The notes under the pieces are model-generated. The model saw nothing but the letters and a program-made list of their open reading frames with translations. It had not been told where the DNA came from and searched no databases. Below are positions 1 through 8,518 of a DNA stretch of 64,000 bases, piece after piece. Within the stretch, counting starts at the first letter, position 1. Each line of letters opens with the position of its first letter. The stretch comes from Nocardia macrotermitis (GTDB lineage: Bacteria > Actinomycetota > Actinomycetes > Mycobacteriales > Mycobacteriaceae), in assembly GCF_009604405.1 (NCBI RefSeq), contig NZ_WEGK01000010.1, forward strand, positions 62,001 through 126,000, written 5' to 3'. Both the position numbers and the translations under genes were made by a program.

Positions 1-2
1 GC

Positions 3-134
3 GATCTTCCCCTTTTCGATCACGTCCCACCGGGCGAGAACCACTACGACGGGTACAGCACCGAGGAGAAATACCGTCGGCTCGATGCGGCGACCGCGCA
101 GCTCGCGCAGGAGCGGAACGGCCCGGCCCGCTGA
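3..134 (+). CDS. C-terminal end of an unidentified protein (5' end outside window)
   Basis: Reading frame 3 is open from the first base and stops with TGA at 132-134, giving 43 residues that begin DLPLFDHVPPGENHYDGY. The C-terminus is charged and Gln/Arg/Ala rich. Codon third positions are GC-rich, as in neighbouring genes, which is why I take it as coding. No domain can be recognised from so short a piece. It could be the tail of any cytosolic protein; the function is unknown. Confidence 0.45.
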   Translation, partial: DLPLFDHVPPGENHYDGYSTEEKYRRLDAATAQLAQERNGPAR

Positions 135-223
135 TTCTTTGCCATGGAATTACCGTTTCTTTCCGATGAATCGGGTAATGACGAATCGGACCATATGGAA
201 CAAGCGACCGGCAGGTTCGGTAA

Positions 224-679
224 ATAGGGTCCAATTGCCCTGTCGGTGCATGGCCCGCAACCGTTTTCCGCGCCGCGCTCGAACGCCTTCCCGCCTTCGC
301 CACCATCGGATGCACCTATCATCTCTGGGCCCTGCACAGCACCGCGGCCGGACCGTGCGACGGCATGGCCTCGTTCGAATGCCGCGACCGAACCACCCGC
401 GATCTGTTCACCACGGTGGGCTTCCACGAACTGGACGTCCGCTACGAACAACCCGAGACGACGAGCAGCGGCACACCGACGCCTCCGGTCCCCCTGCATC
501 TGCTGTACAAGCCGTTCGGCCGGGTATATGAACCGCCGCTCGTTCCCCGAGCCGACTTCCTGACCGCGATCACCGAGATCTACCGAACGATCTACGAGGT
601 CGACACCGAAACCGACAGTTCCTTCGCGCGACTGCTCGATTCGCTCGGAACCCGCGAAACGATCCCCATCACCGAGTAG
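224..679 (+). pseudogene. GNAT-like acetyltransferase remnant, start codon missing
   Basis: An open frame runs from just after an in-frame TAA at 221-223 to the TAG at 677-679. Its codon usage is typical of real genes here, but the first ATG is at 365, about 47 codons in. Plausible protein sequence (TIGCTYHLWALHST, then the GFHELDVRYEQPE segment) lies on both sides of that ATG. The segment GFHELDVRYEQP followed by LHLLYKPFGR and a late aromatic-rich helix resembles the C-terminal half of GNAT-fold acetyltransferases (family memory, not a search). Either the 5' end was deleted or frameshifted, or a short protein starts at 365. I favour a decayed gene. Confidence 0.45.
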
Positions 680-773
680 CCCCATCGAGCCGTTCCCGAA
701 CTACCGGGGTCGACCGCACCCACGGGGATATCCTGAGTAAGCCTCTGGCAACCGATATTCCGTGGTGAGGCCG

Positions 774-3700
774 ATGAGTTCGGGCAGTGAGATGCAGGAA
801 GACGACGCGTTCAAGACGCAACGCGCGGTGATGCCCAAGATCGCCGAGGAGTTGCGGGCGGCCGGATTCGACGACGCCGAGGAGATCGGGCACGGCGGCT
901 TCGGTGTGGTGTACCGCTGCACCGAGATCAGCCTCGACCGCACCGTCGCGGTGAAGATCCTGACCGCCGACCTGGACGCGGACGACCGGGCGCGATTCCT
1001 GCGCGAGCAGCGGGCGATGGCCCAGCTCACGGCGCATCCGAATATCGTCGGCGTCCTCCAGGTCGGCGTCACCGACAGCGGCCTGCCCTACCTGGTGATG
1101 CCGTATCACGCACACGGTTCGCTCGAATCGCAGCTCAGGCTGCGCGGCGTGCTGCCGGTCGAGGCGGGGCTGCGACTCGGGGTGAAGATCGCGGGCGCGC
1201 TGGAGACCGCGCATCGCGCGGGCATCCTGCATCGCGACGTGAAACCGGCGAACATCCTGCTGACCGACTACGGCGAGCCCGCACTGGCCGATTTCGGTAT
1301 CGCCCAGATGACGGGCGGTTTCCGGACCACCTCCGGCACCATCGCGGGCTCCCCCGCCTACACCGCACCCGAGGTGCTGTCCGGTGATCCGCCGACTCCG
1401 GTCTCGGATGTCTACGGCCTCGGCGCGACGCTGTTCACCGCCCTGTCCGGTCATGCCGCATACGAACGTCACAGCGGCGAACAGGTGGTCGCCCAGTTCA
1501 TCCGGATCACCAGCCAACCGGTCCCGGACCTGCGCGAACACGGTATGCCCGACGACGTGGCCGCGGCGATCGAGGCGGCCATGTCCCCCGATCCGCGCGA
1601 CCGCCCGACGGCCGCGGCGTTCGGCGAACGACTACGCGGCAGCCAGGCTCTGCACGGCCTCGCCGCCGACGACATGGCCCTGCACACCGATCCGCTGGCC
1701 GAACCCGCGCGACGACCGCACCCGTTCGGATCGCGGCCGCCGGGCACGGCCGGTCGTCGCGGGCAGGCGCCGGTCGAGCTGACCAGCTTCATCAACCGCC
1801 GCAGCGAACTGTCCGAGATGAAGAATCTGCTGTCCACCGCGCGGCTGGTGACGCTGACCGGGATCGGCGGTGTCGGCAAGACCCGGCTGGCGCTGCGCGC
1901 GACATCGAGCCTGCGGCGCGAATTCGTCGACGGCACCTGGCTCGTCGAACTGGGTGAACTGCGCGACGCCACCCTGCTGCTGAACGTGGTCGCGGCCGCG
2001 ATCGGCCTGGGCGACTGGAATTCCCAGCCACTGCGCGAGGTGCTGCTCGGCTTCTTCGGCGACCGCAGATGCCTGCTGGTCCTGGACAATTGCGAGCACG
2101 TCATCGCGGCGGTGGCCGAGTTGGCGACGACGCTGCTGCGGGTCTGCCCCGAGTTGCGGATCATCGCGACCAGCCGCGAACCGCTGGACATCCGGGGCGA
2201 GGCCGTCCTGCGCGTGCCGCCGCTGACGACCCCCGCGCCGGACTGGGAGGCGTCGTTGCGCGGGCTGCCCCGCTACGACGCGGTGTCGCTGTTCGCCGAG
2301 CGCGCCGCCCAGACGGTGGCGGGCTTCGAGATCACCGAGGCCAACAAGGCCGACATCGCCGGGATCTGCGCTCGCCTGGACGGGCTGCCGTTGGCCATCG
2401 AACTCGCCGCCGCCCGTCTGCGGGCGATGTCGCCCGACCAGATTCTCGAGCGGTTGACCGACCGATACGCGCTGTTGACCCGCAGCAGCCGCGACGCGCC
2501 CGTGCGGCAGCAGACGCTGCGGTGGAGCATCGACTGGAGTTACGAGCTGTGCACGGAGGCCGAACAGGTTCTCTGGCAACGACTTTCGGTGTTCGCGGGC
2601 GGCTTCGAACTCGATGCCGCCGAGTGGATCTGCGGCCGGGATCCGCTCGCGCAGGACACGGTGGACACGCTGGGTGCGCTGGTGGACAAGTCGATCGTCA
2701 TCCGGGAGGAAACCGACGGCCTGGTCCGATTCCGATTGCTCGAGACACTTCGCGAGTACGGCGCGGACAAGTTGCGGGACAGCGGAGAGTATCCGCGGCT
2801 GCGTCGCGCCCACCGGGATTGGTTCGCGCGCATGGCATCCGACGCGGAGGCCGGCTGGCTCGGCGACCGGCAACTCGAATGGATAGAGCGCATCGAACGC
2901 GAGCAGTCGAATCTGCGTGAGGCCCTCGAATACTGCCTGACCGATCGTGACGAGGACGCGGCCGATATCGGATTGCGCACGGTCAACGCGCTGATCCTGT
3001 ATTGGCAGGCGCGCGGTCGCTACGACGAGTGCGGCCGGTGGATCGACCGGATGCTGCACCATCCGGGACGCCAATCCCCGCCCGAGCGCGTCGAGGCGCT
3101 GTTCTCGGCCGGTTCGATGGCGGCCCTACAGGGCGACCTCGACTCGGCGGCGGCACTGACCGCGCAGGCGCGCACGATCGCCGACCGCACCGACGACTCC
3201 ATGACCCGCGCGCTCGCCGACACCGCCGAAGCACTGTGTGCCCTGCTCCGAGGCGAATTCACGCAGGCGTTCTCGACATTGGAGGCGGCCGTCGAGGCAT
3301 TCGAGTCGCTCGGCAGAACCCGGCTGCAGGTCTCCGCCGCGATCGTGTTGGGCCTGGCCTGTCAGACCGGCGGCGATCCGGAACGGGCGACGGCGAACCT
3401 GCGCCGCGCGATCGCCCTCACCGAGGCCCGCGGCGAGACGGTGCAGCGGTCGTACGCGCTGCTGGTGCTGGGCGAAGTCGCTTGGCAGCAAGGCGATCCG
3501 GACCGTTCCCGGCAAGCGCTCGAGCAGGCGCTGCGCCTGGAGTCCCGCACGCACAGCCCGGTGACCGCGTCCACGGGGATGGAATTCCTGGCCTGGATCG
3601 AGGCCGCTCAGGACCACATCGAACGCGCGGCCGTGCTGCTGGGAGCCGCCGCGGAAGTAGGGCGATCGGCGGGGATCAGCTGGATCAACACTCCGGAGCT

Positions 3701-4058
3701 GGTGTCCTTCCACGACCGATGCGTCCGCGCGGCGCGGCGCGAACTCGGAGATCGGGAGTTCGACCGAGCCGTCCGCGCCGGACACGCCATGACCAGGGAC
3801 GCGGCGATCGCCTTCGCGCTCGGCGAGCAGCCCACCCCCGCCGACCCGCCCGCGACCACCGCACCGACGCTGACCAGACGCGAGGAACAGGTCGCGCACC
3901 TCGTCGCCGAGGGCATGACGAACAAGCAGATCGCCACGAAACTGGTGATCTCGCAACGCACCGCGCAGGGCCATGTGGAACACATTCTGACCAAACTCGG
4001 ATACACCTCGCGCGCCCAGATCGCGGCGTGGATCGCCGGTCGGCACGACCAGGACTGA
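774..4058 (+). CDS. Ser/Thr protein kinase - STAND ATPase - LuxR chimeric regulator
   Basis: A 1094-residue cytosolic signalling protein. Residues about 35-290 form a Hanks-type kinase: Gly loop GHGGFGVV, VAVK lysine, catalytic HRDVKPAN, DFG and APE motifs are all present. A P-loop ATPase module follows, with Walker A GIGGVGKTR near residue 364 and Walker B CLLVLDNCEHV near 434. Helical TPR-like repeats come next, and the C-terminus (about 1030-1090) is a LuxR/GerE helix-turn-helix beginning LTRREEQVAHLVAEGMTNKQIA. In this architecture the kinase and ATPase probably gate DNA binding. ATG 774 is preferred because GGTGAGG lies just upstream; in-frame GTGs at 762 and 765 are alternatives. It is monocistronic with no obvious target gene beside it. 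Confidence 0.9.
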   Translation: MSSGSEMQEDDAFKTQRAVMPKIAEELRAAGFDDAEEIGHGGFGVVYRCTEISLDRTVAVKILTADLDADDRARFLREQRAMAQLTAHPNIVGVLQVGVTDSGLPYLVMPYHAHGSLESQLRLRGVLPVEAGLRLGVKIAGALETAHRAGILHRDVKPANILLTDYGEPALADFGIAQMTGGFRTTSGTIAGSPAYTAPEVLSGDPPTPVSDVYGLGATLFTALSGHAAYERHSGEQVVAQFIRITSQPVPDLREHGMPDDVAAAIEAAMSPDPRDRPTAAAFGERLRGSQALHGLAADDMALHTDPLAEPARRPHPFGSRPPGTAGRRGQAPVELTSFINRRSELSEMKNLLSTARLVTLTGIGGVGKTRLALRATSSLRREFVDGTWLVELGELRDATLLLNVVAAAIGLGDWNSQPLREVLLGFFGDRRCLLVLDNCEHVIAAVAELATTLLRVCPELRIIATSREPLDIRGEAVLRVPPLTTPAPDWEASLRGLPRYDAVSLFAERAAQTVAGFEITEANKADIAGICARLDGLPLAIELAAARLRAMSPDQILERLTDRYALLTRSSRDAPVRQQTLRWSIDWSYELCTEAEQVLWQRLSVFAGGFELDAAEWICGRDPLAQDTVDTLGALVDKSIVIREETDGLVRFRLLETLREYGADKLRDSGEYPRLRRAHRDWFARMASDAEAGWLGDRQLEWIERIEREQSNLREALEYCLTDRDEDAADIGLRTVNALILYWQARGRYDECGRWIDRMLHHPGRQSPPERVEALFSAGSMAALQGDLDSAAALTAQARTIADRTDDSMTRALADTAEALCALLRGEFTQAFSTLEAAVEAFESLGRTRLQVSAAIVLGLACQTGGDPERATANLRRAIALTEARGETVQRSYALLVLGEVAWQQGDPDRSRQALEQALRLESRTHSPVTASTGMEFLAWIEAAQDHIERAAVLLGAAAEVGRSAGISWINTPELVSFHDRCVRAARRELGDREFDRAVRAGHAMTRDAAIAFALGEQPTPADPPATTAPTLTRREEQVAHLVAEGMTNKQIATKLVISQRTAQGHVEHILTKLGYTSRAQIAAWIAGRHDQD

Positions 4059-4064
4059 GCGTCC

Positions 4065-4083
4065 CCGGGCGACTCGCGCCCGG
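4065..4083 (+). terminator. Short GC hairpin after the kinase-LuxR gene
   Basis: CCGGGCG at 4065-4071 pairs with CGCCCGG at 4077-4083 around a 5-base loop, seven bases after the stop codon. No U-tract follows. Two overlapping small palindromes, CAGGTACCTG (4087-4096) and TGCCCGGGCA (4095-4104), lie just downstream and could be operator or stem elements for the next gene. Confidence 0.4.
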
Positions 4084-4194
4084 AAACAGGTACCTGCCCG
4101 GGCAGATCTGCCGATGTGCGGGCGAGCGCCGAGTCCGATCCTTGACCTGCACACATTCTCACCGCAAACAACCGCGAGCACCGCAGGACCTCCG

Positions 4195-5013
4195 ATGGAC
4201 CTTCCCGAACCGACCCCGGCCCGCCCCACGGGCCACGCCGCCGATCGGCACCCCGCAACGGCGCTGCGGATCAGGCGCTGCCTCGCCTGCGGAGTGCGGC
4301 TGGCCCCGGCGATCCGCACCTGCACGGCGTGCGGATCCACGGCGCTGGAATGGATGATCTCCTCCGGCGACGGCTCGATCGTGTCGTGGAAGATCGTGCA
4401 TCGCCCGCTGCCCGACGCGCCCGCGGACACGTGGGAGACATCGACCATGGCGATCGTCGAACTCGACGACGGCCCGTGGATCTACACCCGGATCGAGGGC
4501 GAAGTTCCGCCGCCCTCGGACCGGCCCGTGCGGGTGCGGTTCGCACCGGAGGCGGCGCGCGATCGGTTCCCGGTGTTCACCACCCGACTGTCCACTCGGC
4601 CGAGCGGCTCTGCCTGTCCCGAGGCGGCCGGTGCGACACCGAGCCGCCGGACAACCGATCGGAGAGGAAGGAAACCGATGACCGACCCGGCCCGGGAGAA
4701 ACCCCGCGACCCGATCTGGGTCCGCTCCTGCCTGCATCAGTGCGATTTCCTGGCGACATCGAGATCCCTCGACGCCGAGGCACGGGCACTGATCCGGTTC
4801 GCGATCCAGTGGGCACCGTTCGGCGGAGCCAGCGCCGAGGAATTGCTGGTGACCTTCGGCGTCACCCGGTGGCGGTTCGTGCAGGCGATCCGCGAGAATC
4901 TGCGGCCGCGGACCGGCGACAGCCGCACCGTGCGGACATTCAAACGGAATCTGCTGGACGCGTTGTCGCTGGGTTGGCAGATCTACCCGAATTCCGCGGG
5001 CGCGAACTCGTAG
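4195..5013 (+). CDS. DUF35-type Zn-ribbon/OB-fold protein fused in frame to a second small cistron
   Basis: A 272-residue frame. Residues 29-46 carry a rubredoxin-like Zn ribbon (CxxC-x10-CxxC: C29, C32, C43, C46). An OB-fold with VSWKIVHRPLPDAP and WIYTRIEG follows, as in DUF35 proteins that partner thiolases or acyl-CoA enzymes. ATG 4195 has AGGA upstream. After RFPVFTT, where DUF35 proteins usually end, comes a Ser/Arg-rich stretch that looks like translated spacer. ATG 4678 (residue 162) has its own strong GAGAGGAAGG site and begins a 111-residue helical module resembling DUF3263-like small proteins. No stop separates the two, so either a genuine fusion or a lost stop codon with independent initiation at 4678 is possible. 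Confidence 0.7.
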   Translation: MDLPEPTPARPTGHAADRHPATALRIRRCLACGVRLAPAIRTCTACGSTALEWMISSGDGSIVSWKIVHRPLPDAPADTWETSTMAIVELDDGPWIYTRIEGEVPPPSDRPVRVRFAPEAARDRFPVFTTRLSTRPSGSACPEAAGATPSRRTTDRRGRKPMTDPAREKPRDPIWVRSCLHQCDFLATSRSLDAEARALIRFAIQWAPFGGASAEELLVTFGVTRWRFVQAIRENLRPRTGDSRTVRTFKRNLLDALSLGWQIYPNSAGANS

Positions 5014-5032
5014 CCGCACCCTGCCCGCGGCC

Positions 5033-5998
5033 TCAGCCGCGCACCGAGGCGAACGCGCGCAACTCGCGGGCGACGTCGGGTCCGGTCGGCAGGTACAGCA
5101 CCTCCCGGTAGCCCGCGGCGGACAGCGCGTCGAGTTCGCCCCGCAGGGTGTCCCGGTCGCCGACCATCGCGGTGGTGTCGATGTGGGCGAGCAGGCCGCG
5201 GTCCCGATCGGTCAGATGGGTGTGATGCCCCTCGAAGGTAAGCAGGTGGCGTTCTGCTTGCGGCGCAATGGTTTCCAGCTTCGCGCGCCACGCCGGGCCA
5301 CCCGGGAGCGCGTCCACCGCGGCGGGTCCCCCGGCGGCGTAGGCGGAGTGCCAGCGAGGCATGCGGCACGGCCCTATCGCCTCGAGCACGCGCGGATCGG
5401 TCGGGGACTCACCGGGATCGAGCACGGTGCCCGCGACCATGGTGGCCGTGGGCAGACTCGGATGCACGTGACCGATGACGCCATCGGCCACCTCCGTCGC
5501 CATGGCCGCCCCACGCGGGCCGAATACGCTCAGCCACAACGGAACATCGATCGGCCGGGGCGCGGTCAGACCCGCATAGTGCAGCATTCGCGCGGGCTTT
5601 CCGTCGATGACGACCGTATCCCCGGCCAGCAACCCGCGGACCGCGCGAGTGTAGGCGGCCAGCGCGTCCAACGTCATCGGCCGCTGCCCCATCGCGAACC
5701 GGGCGGTGAAACCCGTCCCGAAACAGATGCGCAGGCGGCCGCCCGAGAGCCGGGCGACGGTCGCGATCGAGGCGGCCATCGCCATCTCGGAACGTTGCGT
5801 GGGGATCGATACCGCGGTGCCGAATCCGATCCGGGTCGTCCGCTCGGCCGCCAGCGCGAGATGGACGAACGGGTCCTCCCACAGCGGCGCGGAATCGTTG
5901 ATCCACACCCGGGCATAGCCCAGCGACTCCGCCAGTACGGCCAGGTCGGCGAAGGCCGGGCCGGGCGGCAGCGCGCAGGCGAGCTGCAATTCAGTCAT
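5033..5998 (-). CDS. LLM-class (luciferase-like) flavin/F420 oxidoreductase
   Basis: A 321-residue TIM-barrel protein of the bacterial-luciferase-like family, which uses FMNH2 or coenzyme F420H2 to oxidise or reduce small organic substrates. Family features are the N-terminal strand followed by AESLGYARVWINDS, the RIGFGTAVSIPTQRSEM segment and GGRLRICFGTGF. ATG 5998 is chosen because its first bases overlap the stop of the DUF1330 gene by 8 nt, which implies translational coupling. The gene is convergent with the OB-fold gene, with only 19 bases between stops. Substrate and the choice of FMN or F420 cannot be told from the sequence. Confidence 0.85.
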   Translation of the reverse strand: MTELQLACALPPGPAFADLAVLAESLGYARVWINDSAPLWEDPFVHLALAAERTTRIGFGTAVSIPTQRSEMAMAASIATVARLSGGRLRICFGTGFTARFAMGQRPMTLDALAAYTRAVRGLLAGDTVVIDGKPARMLHYAGLTAPRPIDVPLWLSVFGPRGAAMATEVADGVIGHVHPSLPTATMVAGTVLDPGESPTDPRVLEAIGPCRMPRWHSAYAAGGPAAVDALPGGPAWRAKLETIAPQAERHLLTFEGHHTHLTDRDRGLLAHIDTTAMVGDRDTLRGELDALSAAGYREVLYLPTGPDVARELRAFASVRG

Positions 5999-6299
5999 GC
6001 TGTGGTACTTCGAAACCCGACAGGATGACCACATTGCAGTCGGCCGCGGCCTGCCGCAGCGGCCTGGCCTCGCGGTAGCTCTCCGAGTCGTACCAGGCGT
6101 GCGCGGCCTGCACCGAGGCGAACTCCATCACCACGGTGCGGGTGCCGCGCCACGAGCCCTCCAGCACCTCCGGATTCGCGTCGACCGACAGCACGGTGAC
6201 GCCGCCGTCCATCATCGAGGCGCCGGCCGCCCGCTCGTAGGCGGTCATACCCACCTGATCGTGTACGTCCTCGGTCACGATCACATATGCCTTGGCCAC
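5991..6299 (-). CDS. DUF1330 family small protein
   Basis: A 102-residue dimeric alpha/beta-barrel-type protein, opening AKAYVIVTEDVHDQ and holding VVMEFASVQAAHAWYDS, both typical of DUF1330. Members are small cytosolic proteins of unclear role, often beside oxidoreductases. GTG 6299 is preferred over upstream ATGs because AAAGGA sits about 8 bases before it. It is the first gene of a two-gene operon with the LLM oxidoreductase and is transcribed divergently from the SDR at 6490. A 22-bp palindrome lies in the shared promoter region. Confidence 0.85.
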   Translation of the reverse strand: MAKAYVIVTEDVHDQVGMTAYERAAGASMMDGGVTVLSVDANPEVLEGSWRGTRTVVMEFASVQAAHAWYDSESYREARPLRQAAADCNVVILSGFEVPQHD

Positions 6300-6370
6300 G
6301 GCTCGGTCCTTTCTTCGATTTCCGCAGCACGAGCGGAAATTCATGATCCTTAATTCCCCTCCCCGGCCTA

Positions 6371-6392
6371 TGCATAGTACATGTAACGTGCA
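6371..6392. promoter_or_regulatory. 22-bp palindrome in a divergent promoter, candidate operator
   Basis: The sequence has the form TGCA-N3-TACATGTA-N3-TGCA, symmetric at 16 of 22 positions, inside an AT-richer stretch between the divergent DUF1330 gene (start 6299) and SDR (start 6490). Position and dyad symmetry fit a dimeric repressor controlling both sides. No regulator gene is adjacent. Confidence 0.5.
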
Positions 6393-6489
6393 TATGGCAC
6401 ACCAATTCGGGACGGTCCGGCCATCTCTCCGGCCCGGCACTTTCCGATCAGCAGCCACCACCGCTCGAACCGCACAGATGAGGACCGAT

Positions 6490-7272
6490 ATGGACGATTT
6501 CACCCACCGCTACGGACCGGTCGCCGTGGTCACCGGCGCTTCCTCGGGCATCGGACGCTCGCTCGCGACCCAATTGGCAACGCGCAAGCTCGATCTCGTA
6601 TTGGTCGCGCGGCGACTGGATCGGCTACAGCAGCTCGCCGAGGAGTTGAGCAGCGAGCACGGCGTCGAGGTCACCGTGCACCAGGCCGACCTGGCGGATC
6701 CGGCGGCCGCGGCCGGGATCGTGGACGCGGTGGCCGGACTGGACGTCGGGCTGCTGGTCAGCAATGCGGGATTCGGGATGAAGGGGCCGTTCGAGCTCGG
6801 TGACGCGCAGACTCTCACCGATATGACGACGGTGAACTGCCACACCCCCACCCAACTCGCGCACGGGCTCGTTCCGCATCTGAAGCAGCGTGGACGCGGG
6901 GGAATCCTGTTCACCAGTTCGGTCGAGGGATTGCTCGGATGTCCTTTCTCCGCAGGCTATTCGGCGAGCAAGGCGTACGTGAACGCGCTCGGCGAGGCAC
7001 TGTGGGGTGAGCTGACGCCGCTGGGCGTGGACGTGCTCACACTGTGCCCCGGCGCGACCGATACCGAGGCCCCGCGACTACTGGGTATCGACCCCGCGAG
7101 CCTGCACGACCTGATGTCGCCCGACGATGTCGCCGCCTCGGCCCTGGAACACCTGCGCCAGGGGCCGACCCACATCCCCAGCGAGCACTACCGGCGGCAG
7201 TTCGAACAACTGCTGGCCATACCGCGCGGCCAGGCACTCACGGCCATGGCCAAGGCCGTGAGTGGTGTATGA
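6490..7272 (+). CDS. Short-chain dehydrogenase/reductase
   Basis: A 260-residue classical SDR. The TGASSGIG cofactor motif sits near residues 15-22, NAG occurs at the expected place, and the catalytic Ser-Tyr-Lys set is in FTSSVEG and YSASK. It probably oxidises or reduces a carbonyl/alcohol with NAD(P)(H) in the cytosol. ATG 6490 follows AGGA at 6481; an open frame continues far upstream, but those codons cross the promoter palindrome and are unlikely to be translated. It is monocistronic and ends in a strong hairpin. The substrate is unknown. Confidence 0.85.
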   Translation: MDDFTHRYGPVAVVTGASSGIGRSLATQLATRKLDLVLVARRLDRLQQLAEELSSEHGVEVTVHQADLADPAAAAGIVDAVAGLDVGLLVSNAGFGMKGPFELGDAQTLTDMTTVNCHTPTQLAHGLVPHLKQRGRGGILFTSSVEGLLGCPFSAGYSASKAYVNALGEALWGELTPLGVDVLTLCPGATDTEAPRLLGIDPASLHDLMSPDDVAASALEHLRQGPTHIPSEHYRRQFEQLLAIPRGQALTAMAKAVSGV

Positions 7273-7275
7273 AAG

Positions 7276-7317
7276 ACATTGCCGGGGTGAATGATTCGAC
7301 ATTCACCCCGGCAATGT
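7276..7317. terminator. Perfect 18-bp hairpin between SDR and P450 remnant
   Basis: Bases 7276-7293 pair perfectly with 7300-7317 around the 6-base loop ATTCGA. It lies 3 bases after the SDR stop and just beyond the 3' end of the minus-strand P450 remnant, so it can act on both strands. Confidence 0.8.
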
Positions 7318-7331
7318 AGTTGCGCGGCAGC

Positions 7332-7563
7332 TCAACTCAGCACGAAGGTCGGCGCGTACTCGTATTCACGCGCGTCGGCCGGACCGTGCGCACTCTCATC
7401 GATGCGAATGTCGTTGGTGCGCTGGAACAGTCGCTCGATCGCGACGCGCGCCTCGGCACGGGCCAGCGGCGAACCCGGACAGGTGTGGATACCGCGCCCG
7501 AATGCGATGTGCGAGCGGGCATTCGAGCGTTCCGGATCGAAGGTCGACGGATTCTCGAATTCA
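7332..7563 (-). pseudogene. Cytochrome P450 C-terminal remnant
   Basis: Translation of the minus strand gives the heme-ligand region of a bacterial P450: ENPSTFDPERSNARSHIAFG runs into FGRGIHTCPGSPLARAEAR, with the Cys ligand intact, then ends YEYAPTFVLS and a TGA at 7332-7334. Everything before the heme loop is missing because the frame runs into the Uma2 gene, whose stop is at 7561. The usual last 15 or so residues (RGLxxLHLEF type) are also absent. It cannot make a functional enzyme and is the scar of a larger P450 gene. Confidence 0.8.
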
Positions 7564-8142
7564 CCCCAGGCGCTCGACGAGCGGGGTGGTATCGAGCGTC
7601 ATCGAGACGGGAGCAGGCAATACGACCTCATGGCCGAACGCATAGCGGTGGACGACTTGGTATCGAGCCTCGTCAGGCTCGGCGAACACCACGACTTCCT
7701 TGGAGTCCCGGTCCACAAGGAGATAGACCGGGATGCCCGCCTGTGCGTAGGCGGCGGGTTTCTCGATGCGGTCACGCTGATTGGTGTCCGAATCGCGGGA
7801 CGTCACTTCGACGGCCATCAGGACCTGTTCCGCCGGAGCCCACTCCCCGGCGCCGAGGAATGTGTCGGTCGGCGCCAGCACCCCGTCCGGCCGCGCTCGC
7901 CCCTTGCGATAGGAGCCAACCTGAAGCCCGCGGCCCTGGTGGAGCATCAGGCCACGCCCCAACGACAACACCAGCAGTAGCAGCCAGTTGACGATCCAGT
8001 CGTGGTTGCCGTCCGGCGCGGTCTTCGCCCTCAATCGCCCGTTGATCAGCTCGAGACGCACGCTATCGGTTTCCCGATCGGCGGCGCGAGCGACCGCTTC
8101 GAACTCGGCGACATCGATTCCCGGCTCATAGACAATTGCCAT
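7561..8142 (-). CDS. Uma2 family putative restriction-endonuclease-fold protein
   Basis: A 193-residue protein of the Uma2 family, a PD-(D/E)XK-fold group of unknown biological role found in many copies in actinomycetes and cyanobacteria. Visible marks are VRLELINGRL, RPDGVLAP, the acidic strand MAVEVTSRDSDTNQRDR, KPAAYAQAGIPVYLLVD and a proline-rich C-terminal part. ATG 8142 has a perfect AGGAGG 7 bases upstream; upstream in-frame residues read as spacer. Its 3' end abuts a truncated P450, which suggests arrival by insertion or deletion. Confidence 0.85.
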   Translation of the reverse strand: MAIVYEPGIDVAEFEAVARAADRETDSVRLELINGRLRAKTAPDGNHDWIVNWLLLLVLSLGRGLMLHQGRGLQVGSYRKGRARPDGVLAPTDTFLGAGEWAPAEQVLMAVEVTSRDSDTNQRDRIEKPAAYAQAGIPVYLLVDRDSKEVVVFAEPDEARYQVVHRYAFGHEVVLPAPVSMTLDTTPLVERLG

Positions 8143-8475
8143 CGCGTGACCTCCTGGTACGGATGGTACGTCCCCGTCGGTGCCACGCCACGTCATCCTT
8201 ACTCACCACGACAACCACTCACCGACTCGGCAATGCGTTCAGGTCGGTGTTCGACATCCGCATGGTCGGCGGCAGGCCACGGCCTGACCGGCACTCGAAT
8301 CGGATCACCTCGTAGCTGGCCACCGTGCACACGCCGTGGCGAGACCCCTTCCGCACTGCTCGCGATGTCGTGCCGCCGCACGCTGCGACCACCGCAGCCG
8401 AGGCGGATACATGATCTTGATTGATGATACTTATATTTACATCAGCCACAGGGACCGTCAAACGGAGGGCGGCAA
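8143..8475. other. 333-bp spacer with no convincing gene
   Basis: This lies upstream of the Uma2 gene and downstream of the cyclase terminator. Short frames exist on both strands but lack ribosome sites and family resemblance. An AT-rich patch at about 8411-8452 contrasts with the surroundings and may hold the Uma2 promoter or mark an old junction. Confidence 0.5.
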
Positions 8476-8512
8476 GGGCAGGCCGACCCGATCGGCGCGA
8501 ATCGGCCTGCCC
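8476..8512 (-). terminator. Hairpin ending the 15.4-8.5 kb operon
   Basis: GGGCAGGCCGA (8476-8486) pairs with TCGGCCTGCCC (8502-8512) over 11 bp, starting 6 bases beyond the cyclase stop on the minus strand. The loop contains a further short self-complementary segment. Confidence 0.75.
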
Positions 8513-8518
8513 CGCGGA

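Noticed and set aside
44..685. 213-codon minus-strand frame over the first 700 bases
   Set aside because: Crosses two + strand frames with better codon bias; repetitive Gly/Arg translation.
669..1541. Long minus-strand open frame opposite the kinase-LuxR gene
   Set aside because: It is antisense to clear kinase motifs and has an Arg/Gly/Ala-rich low-information translation with no ribosome site.
1632..3074. 480-codon minus-strand frame
   Set aside because: It mirrors the ATPase/TPR part of the LuxR regulator; high GC keeps antisense frames open. No domain is visible.
3002..4357. 451-codon + strand frame overlapping the LuxR domain and the OB-fold gene
   Set aside because: Out-of-frame shadow across two real genes with Arg/Pro-rich translation.
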